From Stratiolaelaps scimitus (taxonomy: Eukaryota; Arthropoda; Arachnida; Mesostigmata; Laelapidae), in the NCBI GenBank assembly GCA_019614645.1, contig JABWDB010000008.1, forward strand, positions 4,898,001 through 4,962,000: 64,000 nucleotides of DNA, given 5' to 3'. Positions 49,363 through 58,860 of this stretch are shown piece by piece. Within the stretch, counting starts at the first letter, position 1; each line of letters starts with the position of its first letter. The notes beneath the pieces were generated by a model. It saw nothing but the letters and a program-made list of their open reading frames with translations, was not told the origin of the DNA and made no database searches. The position numbers and the translations under genes were made by a program.

Positions 49363-49635
49363 ATGGCCGACGAGTATGGCACTCGTATGTGTTACGCCTT
49401 TTACGCCGATGACGCTAGATGCGCTCCGGTCTTAGCATTCGGGCGTGCGTTCGGAAGAGCCTGTTACAGAAGCATTTTGATTCTGCTGGCAGGACAGAAG
49501 GAGTCGCGTGCGACGTGCTACGAAGTTGCTGCTTGGTGTCAGGCAGTCGACGGAACGCTCCCACGCAGGATTGTTCCGAACAGGCAGATTAGAAGGTACT
49601 TATCAATGGGCGATGTGTCTATTGCTTCCGATTAA
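49363..49635 (+). CDS. candidate small ORF, 90 aa, unknown
   Basis: ATG at 49363 lies in a strong start context (GAACATGGCC) and the frame ends at TAA 49633-49635. The peptide begins MADEYGTRMCYAFYADDARC, has five cysteines and a mildly hydrophobic stretch YRSILILLAG, but no signal peptide or known domain. A GA-rich leader precedes it and ATTAAAAGG at about 49194 is a weak TATA-like element. A GTACTT inside (about 49595) could be a splice donor, making this a first exon. No AATAAA is close. Confidence 0.3.
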   Translation: MADEYGTRMCYAFYADDARCAPVLAFGRAFGRACYRSILILLAGQKESRATCYEVAAWCQAVDGTLPRRIVPNRQIRRYLSMGDVSIASD

Positions 49636-49639
49636 ATGT

Positions 49640-52600
49640 ACATGTATTGTATTAGAAATAGTTAGATTGTAGTGGAAAAAAGCGATCGTTGGATACTGAG
49701 GTGGTAACAGGTGACGACGTGCACACTTTAACGGATATCTCCCGGTATAACCAAAAATAACATACAATGAATAGTAATTAACTAGAGTTTACATCATAGA
49801 CAAACAACCAAATCAGTCGAGTAGATAAATAGTACAATGATCAGAGTGTAATCGAGGCGAGCACATAAAACATATCAGCAAATGGGAAAAAAAATCAGGA
49901 AATATTCCCATTTGCAGATAGCTGCGGCATCCTCACCTTTGCTTATTTATTTATTGAAAATATGACAAATCTCTAACAAAGCCTGAAGGAGACGCCATAG
50001 GAGACAAAACATCCCGCTTGTGTCCTTGTTTTGGCTTCTGCTGCTCCTCCTGTTTCCATCAGGTTGCCTTTCACGATAGCATCAGCTTTTCCACAATCTC
50101 GAGAAGGGCAGTGCCCCCTCCCTTAAACGTAGTCAAGCAGATATAGAATACGGAGCCCTCTTGGGTTTGCACGACAATCTAGCTGTATATCACAATCCGG
50201 CCTATCCCCACCCGCCACTGCCTCCTCGCTTCCGCATCAGCCTCCGCGTAGTCACTATCGAAAATGCAGGACGGAAACTCCATAAGTGATGCAATCGCGG
50301 AAATTTTCGATCAGTTCGAGCAGAAAAAATTCAAAGGGTAAAGCGATGAGGTAGCTGGAGCCTACCGGCACACGGCTGGCTGGCTGACTTGCTCTGCGAT
50401 ATCGCGGCGATTCTCGTTTTTTTTTTTGCGGTAGCTAGATAGCCAGCCATCGGAATGGCCGGCTAGCCTGCTGCGTCGCTGTGGGTGATGTACACTCACG
50501 CACGCGATCGTCGCCATTTTCAATCTATCCAACGCTATCCTGCATGATGCCGTCTGTGATGCCTTCTCTTTTCGAATGCATGTATGTGTTGCGGGTATCG
50601 GCACAGTACTCTTCTACTCGACATGTGATGATATCTCGGGAGGGGCGTACGGCTGCTGGCTGGCTCGGTCGCCTCGGGACTCGTTGCGTTTGAACCGCGA
50701 TTCATTGGTGGATGATGCTGCATGTTGAAATATCATACTCGATCGACGGAAGTTACGAGCTGATAACTAGCAACTGGTTCTTGTCGTATTTATTATTATA
50801 TATAGGCGGCGGATAAGGGCCGGATGCGAGGAATGGACGCGTGTGAGGAAAGACGTTGTGATGTTTTTGATGAGGCACAGGTTTCGAGTTATGATCTATG
50901 GTTATTCCAGCTGTGTCCTTGTTTCGAAGCAGCTATATTGTAGGAGGTTCTCAAGTGGTGCACGTCGTGATATGACTGACAACCACTGATCTTATTCAAC
51001 TGATTGATCGATCTAACGAAGGTTATATGGTTAAATACAACTGTATATTGAAAGAAAGAGAATCGTATAACTCAAGGCATAGAGCACACCAGGAGACGTA
51101 CACGCCAAGAACGGCTTATTATCGTCTTTTATTCTAGGCATCTTATCTGATTTCTCATACAATAGAGACAGAACCATCCGACCTGTACTCGGGACTTAGT
51201 GAGACGCCAGCCCTACACTAAAACCATATACAGATACGCACCTGAGGGTGGTCGACGCGTTTATTCTAAAATACAGCACTGGGATAACGTAAGTGTTCTT
51301 AAAGGTGCAGTTCAGAGAGCATCAATGTCCACTCGAATGTAATTCATGTGGCATTACGCAAAATACAAAATTCAAACGCTTAAAACTTTAGATAACCTCA
51401 TATATTCTTCCAACTCCAACAAGGTACCATAAACTATACCCTGATAGCTAAAACACAGCTTGTTTTGCTATTAATACCATTTTCTACGTCAACTATTATC
51501 TGTCTGGTAGAGCCTTTGCCGTCAACATACGTCCCGTACATTTGACTTATCCTTCTCTACCCTAGCAAGTTCTCCAGTCTAATCTTATACATCAGTATGT
51601 ACTCACATCTAACTTTTGCCTCACAAGTTAGTCAGAGTCGAAGGGGACGCTGGACAACACAAGGCGTGGCCCCCCGCCTTCGCCGCGGAGTTTTTATCGG
51701 AATATTGACACGTTCCATCTTGGTCCGTCATCGTCAGGGCTGCCCACCATATATGTCAACGGTGTACAGCCATGCTACAGAGTGATAGCAGACTCAACTT
51801 CCGCACAACTTACTTCACTATATGGCCCAATCGTTCCCTATGGCTAGTGTTGACCACACACAGATAAGGCTGCGGTTCCGCAGTTCGCTCCATCGTACGT
51901 AGCATGGGTGATGGGGTCGACGCGCTCGCCGCTCTCTTCCTGTCAGCATACAACTACTAAGCGAACTGAAATAAAACGAAATACGCCCCCATATATATAT
52001 ATATATATATATATATGGGGGCGCATATATATATATATATATATATAATGTATATTCGCTGCCGAATACTGTCATGGCGCATTGTGCCTCAATCTCCGTT
52101 GGAAGACGTCTAGGCGCAACTAGGATGAGTTCGGAGGTCGCTTTAGATACAGGCTGGCGGATCGTAACATATCAGGGCTGAAGATAAAGCCAGATATGAA
52201 GCGAATAAATAATAAATAAAATTTGATTATTGTATGTATATTGTATGAATGTGCGGTTACCTCCCATATTCTACCAAGTCAATTGTTCAACACACTCAAT
52301 TCGAGTATCTAACATCGGACTTTTATTGACTGCGACCTCCCGTTCAACAGTTCGAATCGAAATACGACGCGTACAGTTGTTTTCGGAATACATCGCTTCT
52401 GCTATGACACTTGGATTGTCCACCTCTCGAAGGAATACCTGGCCGGCGTGAGAGAGTATGATGAACACAAGAGGAAACCTTTAAAGGAATAATTTATCTC
52501 CTCAACGGATCTAACGCAAGGGAGCGAATTATTCATACGGTCAGTACGATGCAAGTCAGTGCGATCTGTCTGGCAGTATAGTATAATGTATTCCCTTAAG

Positions 52601-52640
52601 GCTACAAACGCAATTGGACGCTTCGAGGAAACCCCGTGTA
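49640..52640. other. no gene recognised
   Basis: Mixed DNA, including the C5-(AT)n-G5 palindrome near 52.0 kb. No splice-consistent frames seen. Confidence 0.45.
51984..52048. repeat. (AT)n flanked by C5/G5: 40-bp perfect palindrome plus second AT run
   Basis: CGCCCCC, 26 bases of alternating AT, then GGGGGCG form a perfect palindrome (51984-52023). It is followed by GC and another AT run to about 52048. Confidence 0.9.
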
Positions 52641-52644
52641 GAGA

Positions 52645-54180
52645 CTACATCCTAGACGACATATGACCGTCTACAGAATTGATCATATCTAGAATAGACG
52701 TGGTGTACTTTATGATGTAGTTAAGGCTCCTTACACACACTATTTCAAACAGATGCTCGATAGCCCATCGCTCCCAAAGGGAGTTGTCAAGGTCGAGGCG
52801 AATATCGGAGGTCCGTTGTGCATAAAACAAAAGGTTGTGGCAGGGAAACAAATATAAACTGTTGCGTGCAACTCGGAAGGCGAAGATAAAGGTGTTCATT
52901 CATTGGCTCTATCTATTGAATAGGTATCTCATAAGGTATTGAGCCGAGGATAATGACTTCTTGAAACATTGCAACAAGACAAAGTCACCATTACCCAATA
53001 AAGCGATCGTCTCAATACGTGGCTACACTATGATGTGTGAATTTTCAGAAGTTCACAACAACTTGCTATGCTGAGGAGGGCCAAGTAGTATTGGTAGTCG
53101 CTAGTCTTTTTCTGGGAGGATTCGTGCAGCTTGCAATACCATGAAAGACTGTCCACACGTTTCCCAATTCTCATCCAGACCAATAATATTCATCACAATG
53201 ACTCTATATAATAGCCCGCCGTGAAATAACGGAACATACGGTAGAATTCTCAACGTCCTCGAAATAAACACCCCTTCGAGACCGGAAACGACTTCTGTCT
53301 CGAAAATATGTTCGCGCCTTTTATCAGAAATGGATAGAAAGGAACGACCGTACAAATGGCCGTTATGAAAAGTTCTGACCCAAATATAACCATAGCAAGA
53401 AAGCCAATTTGTATGGTCGTCAAAGTCTTGCAATACCACTAGTCTGTTCTTAAGCGCAGTCGCTCTCGTAGGTACTAGCGCAGTGAAATGAGCATGCTAG
53501 AATGGGTTACCACAAACGGGAAGTTATCCCCCTTTGGAGGTCGTGCGATAGAGGAATGAATGTTGGGACTTGCATGAAAACTTAACAAAATAGTTAAGGG
53601 AAATTCGCTGTAGCTGGAGCCGACTCGAGTACCCTGCAATTGTCTCTTGACCGTTGTACTACCTTCCATTAACTTCAACGATTAGTCGATTTGACATGCA
53701 CTGTGACGCGCGGGAGTATTTCATAATGCCTGGTAATCTTATTCGAGGTGCATTTGCATTACATCTGCCCGAACCTCCAGAAACGGTACGCAACAAATCG
53801 CCAAATACCATGCGCAGGAAACGGGTCCTCCCCTGATCACTTGAAGGCTGCATGAGCACATGGAGAACTAGAGCTTCCGAGGAAACTGGTTTGAGTATTC
53901 CATCGGTCTTCGACCTTGTCCTATGAACCATGGAATCAATTGGACCATGGACACACGTAGAGTCATAGAACTGACAACTCCAATATCTGCACAAGTTCCA
54001 CGTTTCCTCGACCTAGAGTGTTTCGGCATCTATTACAACTGGGTATCCGTATGCAAACTTCTGACAATATCGACACAATAACAAACCCCTAGCTCTGGTA
54101 CGCGTACCTCTACGATCGAAATGGACAGAAAACAATGTTTGAAACCGCACGATAATAGATCAAACCTCGGTAATGTATTG
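52645..54180 (-). pseudogene. decayed coding stretch, possibly a gustatory-receptor-like pseudogene
   Basis: One minus-strand frame, from about 54180 down to 52645, carries long stretches of protein-like sequence broken by only about ten stops, fewer than the roughly 24 expected by chance in some 510 codons. Open segments are 53994-53659, 53496-53101 and 52899-52645. They include ISDKRREHIFETEVVSGLEG, RTLRILPYVPLFHGGLLYR, then ETIALLGNGDF and YLFPCHNLLFY. The last piece, ERWAIEHLFEIVCVRSLN, resembles the intracellular H-x-x-L-x-x-x-V-x-x-L-N block of gustatory receptors. The family call is a guess. It could instead be several decayed exons or chance. Confidence 0.3.
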
Positions 54181-54385
54181 CACGCAGGACATAATAATAT
54201 CTTTTATCGCGCATCCCACTTAAGCTTATAGGCTTATATGGTTGCCATTAAAGGGACGGTTTGTACGATGAGTGTTTTTACAGTTCACGCATACACACAT
54301 ATAGAGCGCCTGGCGCAAATTTTTTTTTGTTTGGTTTCCGACACGATTAGCGCGCTCTCAAAATATTCGAAATTCTATGGAAAAA

Positions 54386-54392
54386 TATAAAG
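54386..54392 (+). promoter_or_regulatory. TATA box (TATAAAG) of the Pro/Gly/Tyr-rich gene
   Basis: TATAAAG at 54386-54392 is followed 34 bases later by an initiator-like ACAGTC (A at 54420), close to normal TATA-to-start spacing. The ATG of the downstream ORF is at 54502, giving a 5' leader of about 80 bases. Confidence 0.55.
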
Positions 54393-54501
54393 GTGCATAG
54401 CCCGCCGGCAGTTGTCGACAGTCAAAAACGGTGTGAACGACTCGCTCGCTAACCGGACAGACGCGAAGAATTTTAGATCTCCGGATACTCAACGCAACAA
54501 T

Positions 54502-54888
54502 ATGGGCGATCTGGCTGCTGCGAACGCGATGATCAATATGTTTGCGCGCGGAATTGCCGAACAACTCGCCCAAGGTTTTACGGGCTTCCAGCGGCCACAG
54601 GCGCAGGCACCTGCAACGACGCCGACTGCCTATGGCGCTTACAACGCAGGGCCATATAATCCAGGGGCATTTCAACAGCCACCCGGACCCGGAACGTTCG
54701 CATCTGTGCCCACGAGCACTAACCCCGGGGCTTACGGAACTGTTCCCTACTCCGCACACCCGGGCGCATACAACCCGCCGTACGGTGCGGGCGTTCCGGG
54801 CAACTTTCCAGGTGCTGGATACAATGCGCCAGGCGCATATGCGTCCTATCCGGCAGGACCTTGTGGATATTACCCACCCGGTTGGTAA
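54502..54888 (+). CDS. intact single-exon gene for a Pro/Gly/Tyr/Ala-rich 128-aa protein
   Basis: ATG at 54502 (CAATATGG) opens a 128-codon frame ending at TAA 54886-54888. Residues 1-30 look like an amphipathic helix (MGDLAAANAM, then INMFARGIAEQL). Residues 35-128 are low-complexity, dominated by Pro, Gly, Tyr and Ala, with the degenerate motif NPGAY/YNPGAF repeated about every 10-16 residues and one cysteine (Cys121). There is no signal peptide or transmembrane helix, so it is probably cytosolic or nuclear. PGY-rich tails of this kind occur in annexin A7 type and other condensate-forming or membrane-associated proteins, but I recognise no orthologue. TATA box, ORF and AATAAA lie within 560 bases, so this looks like a complete intronless gene. 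The frame is also open upstream to 54412 without an ATG. Confidence 0.65.
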   Translation: MGDLAAANAMINMFARGIAEQLAQGFTGFQRPQAQAPATTPTAYGAYNAGPYNPGAFQQPPGPGTFASVPTSTNPGAYGTVPYSAHPGAYNPPYGAGVPGNFPGAGYNAPGAYASYPAGPCGYYPPGW

Positions 54889-54938
54889 GGAGGAGCAATT
54901 CGGGTTCTTGGGATGTTTCTCTCTCGTTTCTCTCGGTT

Positions 54939-54944
54939 AATAAA
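54939..54944 (+). terminator. poly(A) signal AATAAA of the Pro/Gly/Tyr-rich gene
   Basis: AATAAA lies 51 bases after the TAA stop, within a T-rich stretch. It gives a compact 3' UTR and supports a complete transcription unit. Confidence 0.6.
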
Positions 54945-54949
54945 TTATT

Positions 54950-56090
54950 TACCAAGTAAGTTGCCAAGGAAACCTTTCCATGATTTTCTTCCCCTCGTTC
55001 TGGTTTGGCGCACCTCAACAAGAACACAAGATGTGGTGTGTGTGTGTGATATAGCACTTGTCATCGAGGTTAGGTGGATGAGTAGCGAAACGGCGAAACG
55101 AGACTTCGTTGTGTTGATTATAGCATAGCGTAATAGTAAGCGGTATGTTTATAATAGCCCACCATGGTATGGGCGTCTAGTGTACTCACTTCAAAAAATT
55201 ACATGGAAGGTACATGGAAGGGCACAGCTTTTCTAAACCCGACGACATAGCGACACATGCGCGTGTGTATATACATTATATATCATTATATATTCGTTAT
55301 AATTATTTAATAATAACTAAGGTCCACAATAACGAGGTCCACTTGTGTCAAGGAGTAACGGCTGTATACTGCAGCGCCCCTTCACCCTTGTATTCACCAA
55401 AAAACAAATGCATTATAGAGACTTCGTTTTGAACATTTGCATTTCACATTTTGTAGAACGGAAACTTCGGAAACGGAGAATATTTTCTCATATTCTCATG
55501 AATATTATTTTAATTGTTTAAGCGCCGAGCTTTGGCCTTAAATCAGAACTATGAAGATGGTTGGGTTACGTTTGTTCGGGTTTTTCCCTCTTGTCTGCAA
55601 AACTCGAGGCGGCCACGGCCCTCTTACTGCTAATATCCTCGAAGGAGTCTACCACAGGCTCATCCTCGTCATCGGAACAATCGCGCAGGACTCCTCCTTC
55701 TGCAACGCCCTTCACACTCTGTACTGAGACAAGCCTACCACATTTCGTACCTCGTATTCCAGAGAAAGAACTATAAAGCAAAATATAAATATATAATATA
55801 TTATGGATTTTTGTGTATAATAAAATTCGAAAGAAATCGGATCTCCCTTTTCGCCAGAAATAAAAATGAATGAATCAGTCATTTGTGAAAGGAACCTTTG
55901 TCACCATCACAATACTGGATCTCTCCTTAGCCAACGAGCCTGTTAACCCAAACGGCAGGGGTCAGGTCAATGCTTCATTTAAAGCCGATAACCGCTTCGA
56001 CAGATCTGATCATTTCAACGTATCTCGATGCTGTATCGTGTCCAGCAAAAACGCCACGATCGCACTTTGTTCGTCTTTGTCCTCGCGCTT
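54950..56090. other. no gene recognised between the PGY-rich gene and zinc protein A
   Basis: AT-rich. Overlapping 71-codon frames at 55561-55781 on both strands are Ser/Glu-rich and unrecognised. Confidence 0.45.
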
Positions 56091-56092
56091 CA

Positions 56093-56494
56093 TTATAATA
56101 CAGGCGAGTAGCAGGTCGGAGTCGTCGTTTCGTCTTTCGGGGTTCGAACCTCGTGCCTCACAGCGACATCGAGGGGATCCTCTAGAAGTGCTTCTGTTGG
56201 TGGGCCCATACTGAGATGAGACGGTATCATCGCTAGCCTTGTCGACAATCGACCCATCTGCGGCGGTTTCACAATGCCGCATTTGGGGCATGGCGCCATG
56301 GAGCACTTCCTATGCACACGATGGGATACACATCCGTTGATACACCTGTGCCGTTTCGAATGTTTGCCAAGCTTTAGCGACTTGGAGCATATACAGCAGT
56401 ACCTGACGACTCGATGGTTCGCGGCGATCGCTTGACGAATAAACTGTTCTCGGCGAAGCCTTTCATCATTCTCCTTGGTCAGGGCTACGCTCAT
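56093..56494 (-). CDS. small RING-H2-like zinc protein, copy A (133 aa)
   Basis: The minus-strand ORF starts at ATG 56494-56492. It encodes a charged helix (ERLRREQFIRQAIA, residues 11-24) followed by a compact zinc motif: Cys33-x2-Cys36-x14-Cys51-x6-His58-x2-His61-x2-Cys64-x4-Cys69-x2-Cys72. The order C-C-C-H-H-C-C-C and the final CPKC match a RING-H2 cross-brace, except that six rather than one to three residues separate the third Cys from the first His. If it is a RING, ubiquitin ligation is the expected role, but this is inference. The tail (73-133) is Pro/Thr-rich without a known domain. A strong acceptor TCTGTTTGCAG lies 16 bases before the ATG, so a non-coding first exon is likely. The copy at 58.6-58.9 kb conserves all eight ligands. 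Confidence 0.55.
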   Translation of the reverse strand: MSVALTKENDERLRREQFIRQAIAANHRVVRYCCICSKSLKLGKHSKRHRCINGCVSHRVHRKCSMAPCPKCGIVKPPQMGRLSTRLAMIPSHLSMGPPTEALLEDPLDVAVRHEVRTPKDETTTPTCYSPVL

Positions 56495-56895
56495 CCCGGC
56501 GAATTTGCTGCAAACAGACCAAGTAGCAGAACTTATGAATTTGGCGGTATATCAATAATGATTCTTTTAGAATCAACGTCAATCTAGCGCTAACCATGAA
56601 GTGAGCATGAATTATTTTATGGAAAGACTGTGATATGCTGATGCTGATGATTGCAATTGCTGACCAGACTCCGAAGCGGTTGAATTACAATACGATCGCT
56701 GTTCATTTCAAAACGACTCATGAAGTCCTGGTGATGCCTCTACGAGGTGTTCCGAAGGGATATTCCTAGGGAACTCGCTACGTGTACACTCGATGTTGCG
56801 ACTCTTGAGTTGGTATAACTCGGTGCAGAAAAGTGGGGAATGTATCAAGTGTCAGAGCAAACATATTGTATGTCTTACAATAGTGTTGCGTGCAC

Positions 56896-57143
56896 TCAAG
56901 CTGTCGTCGATCCCCAGTAGGGCCGCTGTAAGACCGCATATCCCAACGCAACAGCCAAGATAAAGGACATGTTGGCAGCGTCGATAACGATCGGCATTGT
57001 CAGGACACCCAAGTAGCCAAAGGCCCACAAAACGAAGAGAAGGAAATTGCCTCCAACGAGCATGCTATACTTGTTTGACGCGACGAAGTCTATATCTTGG
57101 AAAAGAAACTGTTGGGAGTACTCCCGGACCGCAGCGGAGATAT
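56896..57143 (-). CDS. terminal exon of an unidentified membrane protein (partial, two hydrophobic segments)
   Basis: Reading the minus strand from acceptor TATACTCTACAG (exon starts at 57143) gives two bases plus 81 codons and TGA at 56898-56896. After a polar stretch with REYSQQF and DIDFVASNKYS come two hydrophobic segments, SMLVGGNFLLFVLWAFGYLG onward and NMSFILAVALGYAVLQ, then the short tail RPYWGSTTA. Codon use is GC-rich at third positions, unlike the AT-rich flanks, which supports real coding. The pattern F-Q-x-I-x-F-x-A followed by a helix with YLGVL recalls the C-terminus of arthropod gustatory receptors (7tm_7), but the canonical TY-Q ending is missing, so this is only a hint. I could not find the upstream exons. 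A frame stop lies just 5' of the proposed acceptor. Confidence 0.45.
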
Positions 57144-57350
57144 CTGTAGAGTATACCGAGGGCGAATATTTCGGGGGGTTTATTCAGCTGAGAACAACTT
57201 CTGCTTACGGCTGGAGAACGCTTCTCTTTGGTTATATTATATATTGGTTATAAATTCTCATCAACCCATTAGACGAAATTATGAACAGTACCTTAACGTA
57301 ATTATATTTGTCTGCAGACTTCGATCGCAGCGTGGTTCAACATAAAAGTA

Positions 57351-58183
57351 ATGGTTCGCGCAACAAATGCGCGTTTTTGTGAAATTATTCCTGGCAGATT
57401 CGCAAGCAACCTTCGAGCAGCCTTCGCTAAGACAACAACACTCTTTGGCGCGGCCCTCATCGCCCTCGGGAAAAAGGATGGTTCGATGCTGCCTATTGCC
57501 TGCTCCACCACGATCCGCCACTTGGCTGCTAAGACAGCTTGGGCCAGCGAGAGGGTCACGGTCGTGAACCTGCTCGGCCCAACCCAGATGGGATGAGGCC
57601 AGGCGTCTGGGACTAAGATCGCTGCTCACACGGCTCGCGCCTTCATCCACGCTGACCCGGCCGCGCCCTAGATTTCCGCAATGTCTTCAACACGGTACGC
57701 CGAGACCTCGTTCTGCGAGAGATTGCTGAGCACGTCCCCCGCCTCTTCCTTCTGGTTGACCTGGCCTATCGTTGTCCTTCCCATCTGATTACGGACCACG
57801 CCATTATCTGCTCCGAATGCGGGGTTCAGCAGGGAGACCCGCCGGGCCCACCCCTCTTCTGCCTGGCCCTCCGATCCCTCCCTGTGTCCCTCCAGGCTCG
57901 CCTGGGGCTATGGTACATGGATGACGGAACGTTGGCGGGCGATCCGGCGACCGTCGCCTCCGACTTCCAGCGAATATTCGACTACGAGGGGCCCAGCGGC
58001 CTTGCTCTCAAACCCGCGAAGTGCGAAGATTTCTCTTTGGACCTCCACCCCGACCTCCAGCGCTTGCTTCCAGGGTGCCATCTCACTCCGAGGTCGTCCC
58101 TTGAGCTCGTCGGCCTCCGCTTTTGCGTCCGAGGCCATCGCGAATGGACGGGGGCGAATCTACTGGTCAGATGGACCAGGTGA
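57351..58183 (+). mobile_element. non-LTR (LINE) retrotransposon remnant, reverse-transcriptase domain, broken
   Basis: Recognisable RT blocks run in order on the plus strand: KKDGSMLPIA with RHLAAKTA (about 57471-57540), PTQMG followed by an in-frame TGA at 57594-57596, AAHTARAFI, then after a frameshift near 57660 the metal-binding block LDFRNVFNTVRRD (from 57668), GVQQGDPPGPPLFCLAL (from 57821) and the catalytic YMDD (57914-57925). The last frame stops at 58183. No endonuclease, RNase H, poly(A) tail or target duplication is seen. The segment is markedly GC-richer than its flanks. It is inactive: at least one stop and one frameshift, and both ends missing. The order and YMDD box identify a LINE-type RT; the clade is not assignable by eye. 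Confidence 0.8.
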
Positions 58184-58566
58184 AAATTATAGTTCTGCTA
58201 AATATAACTCCCGTATCTCAAAGACCCGATCGAACATTATTGTTTCACAAGGCAAAGCAAGACAGCATGCGGAAAACAAGGCAAAAAGCTTGCACCTGCG
58301 ATAATCCTGGAATAGTTAGTGCTGGAAGTGCTCTTCGGAAATTTCATGTACAACAAGCATGCTGTTCGGCACACAAACAGAGTCGCAACCGACGCAGACA
58401 GAGCACATCAACGCACAGGGCCACAGGCGTCTGTAAAGAGGTACGAAGCAAGGATGAGCGACCGAGTGGGGGAAGGGTATTGTGCGTCAACTGCGTCCTG
58501 CCGCGAGGCAAATCAGACGCTATAACCATCCCGCGGGTAAGCGAACAAACCGATCTGAGGCATTCT

Positions 58567-58860
58567 CTACGCCGGTACCAACCTCGTGATCCAGGTGAAG
58601 TTTATATAATTCCCTTTCGATTGGACCCTCTTTGTGTTGATATTGTTGTTGAACTCCTCGGTGGCGCACCTTGGACAGGGCGCGGTCGAGCATTTCTTGT
58701 GAGCGTGATGCTTTCTGAATTGATTCACGCATTTGTAGCGTTTCGCCTTTCTGCCAAACTTTAGTGGCCCGTCGCATATCGCACAGTGGCTTACGCCACG
58801 AATTGCCATTGCTCTCCGTATAAAAGCCTCTCGGTGAAGCCTCTCTGCCTGCTCGTTCAT
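58567..58860 (-). CDS. small RING-H2-like zinc protein, copy B (97 aa)
   Basis: The minus-strand ORF starts at ATG 58860-58858. It shares the helix (ERLHREAFIRRAMA, residues 6-19) and zinc motif of copy A with identical spacing: Cys26-x2-Cys29-x14-Cys44-x6-His51-x2-His54-x2-Cys57-x4-Cys62-x2-Cys65. By hand, about 32 of 60 aligned residues are identical. All eight ligands are kept although their codons differ (TGC/TGT, CAT/CAC), which suggests selection on the protein. The C-terminal tail after Cys65 is unrelated to copy A and shorter. An overlapping 136-codon frame starting at 58930 lacks the motif and is taken as a shadow. Function is not known. Confidence 0.5.
   Translation of the reverse strand: MNEQAERLHREAFIRRAMAIRGVSHCAICDGPLKFGRKAKRYKCVNQFRKHHAHKKCSTAPCPRCATEEFNNNINTKRVQSKGNYINFTWITRLVPA

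Noticed and set aside
54358..54759. 133-codon minus-strand frame
   Set aside because: Antisense shadow of the PGY-rich gene, which has TATA, AATAAA and sensible repeats on the plus strand.
56010..56306. 98-codon minus-strand frame with EARGSNPERR
   Set aside because: Alternative frame of zinc protein A; the string is the typical translation of a tRNA-like B box.
57279..57650. 123-codon minus-strand frame
   Set aside because: Antisense shadow of the RT remnant.
58123..58764. 213-codon plus-strand frame
   Set aside because: Spans the RT remnant's end and the antisense of zinc protein B; no domain.
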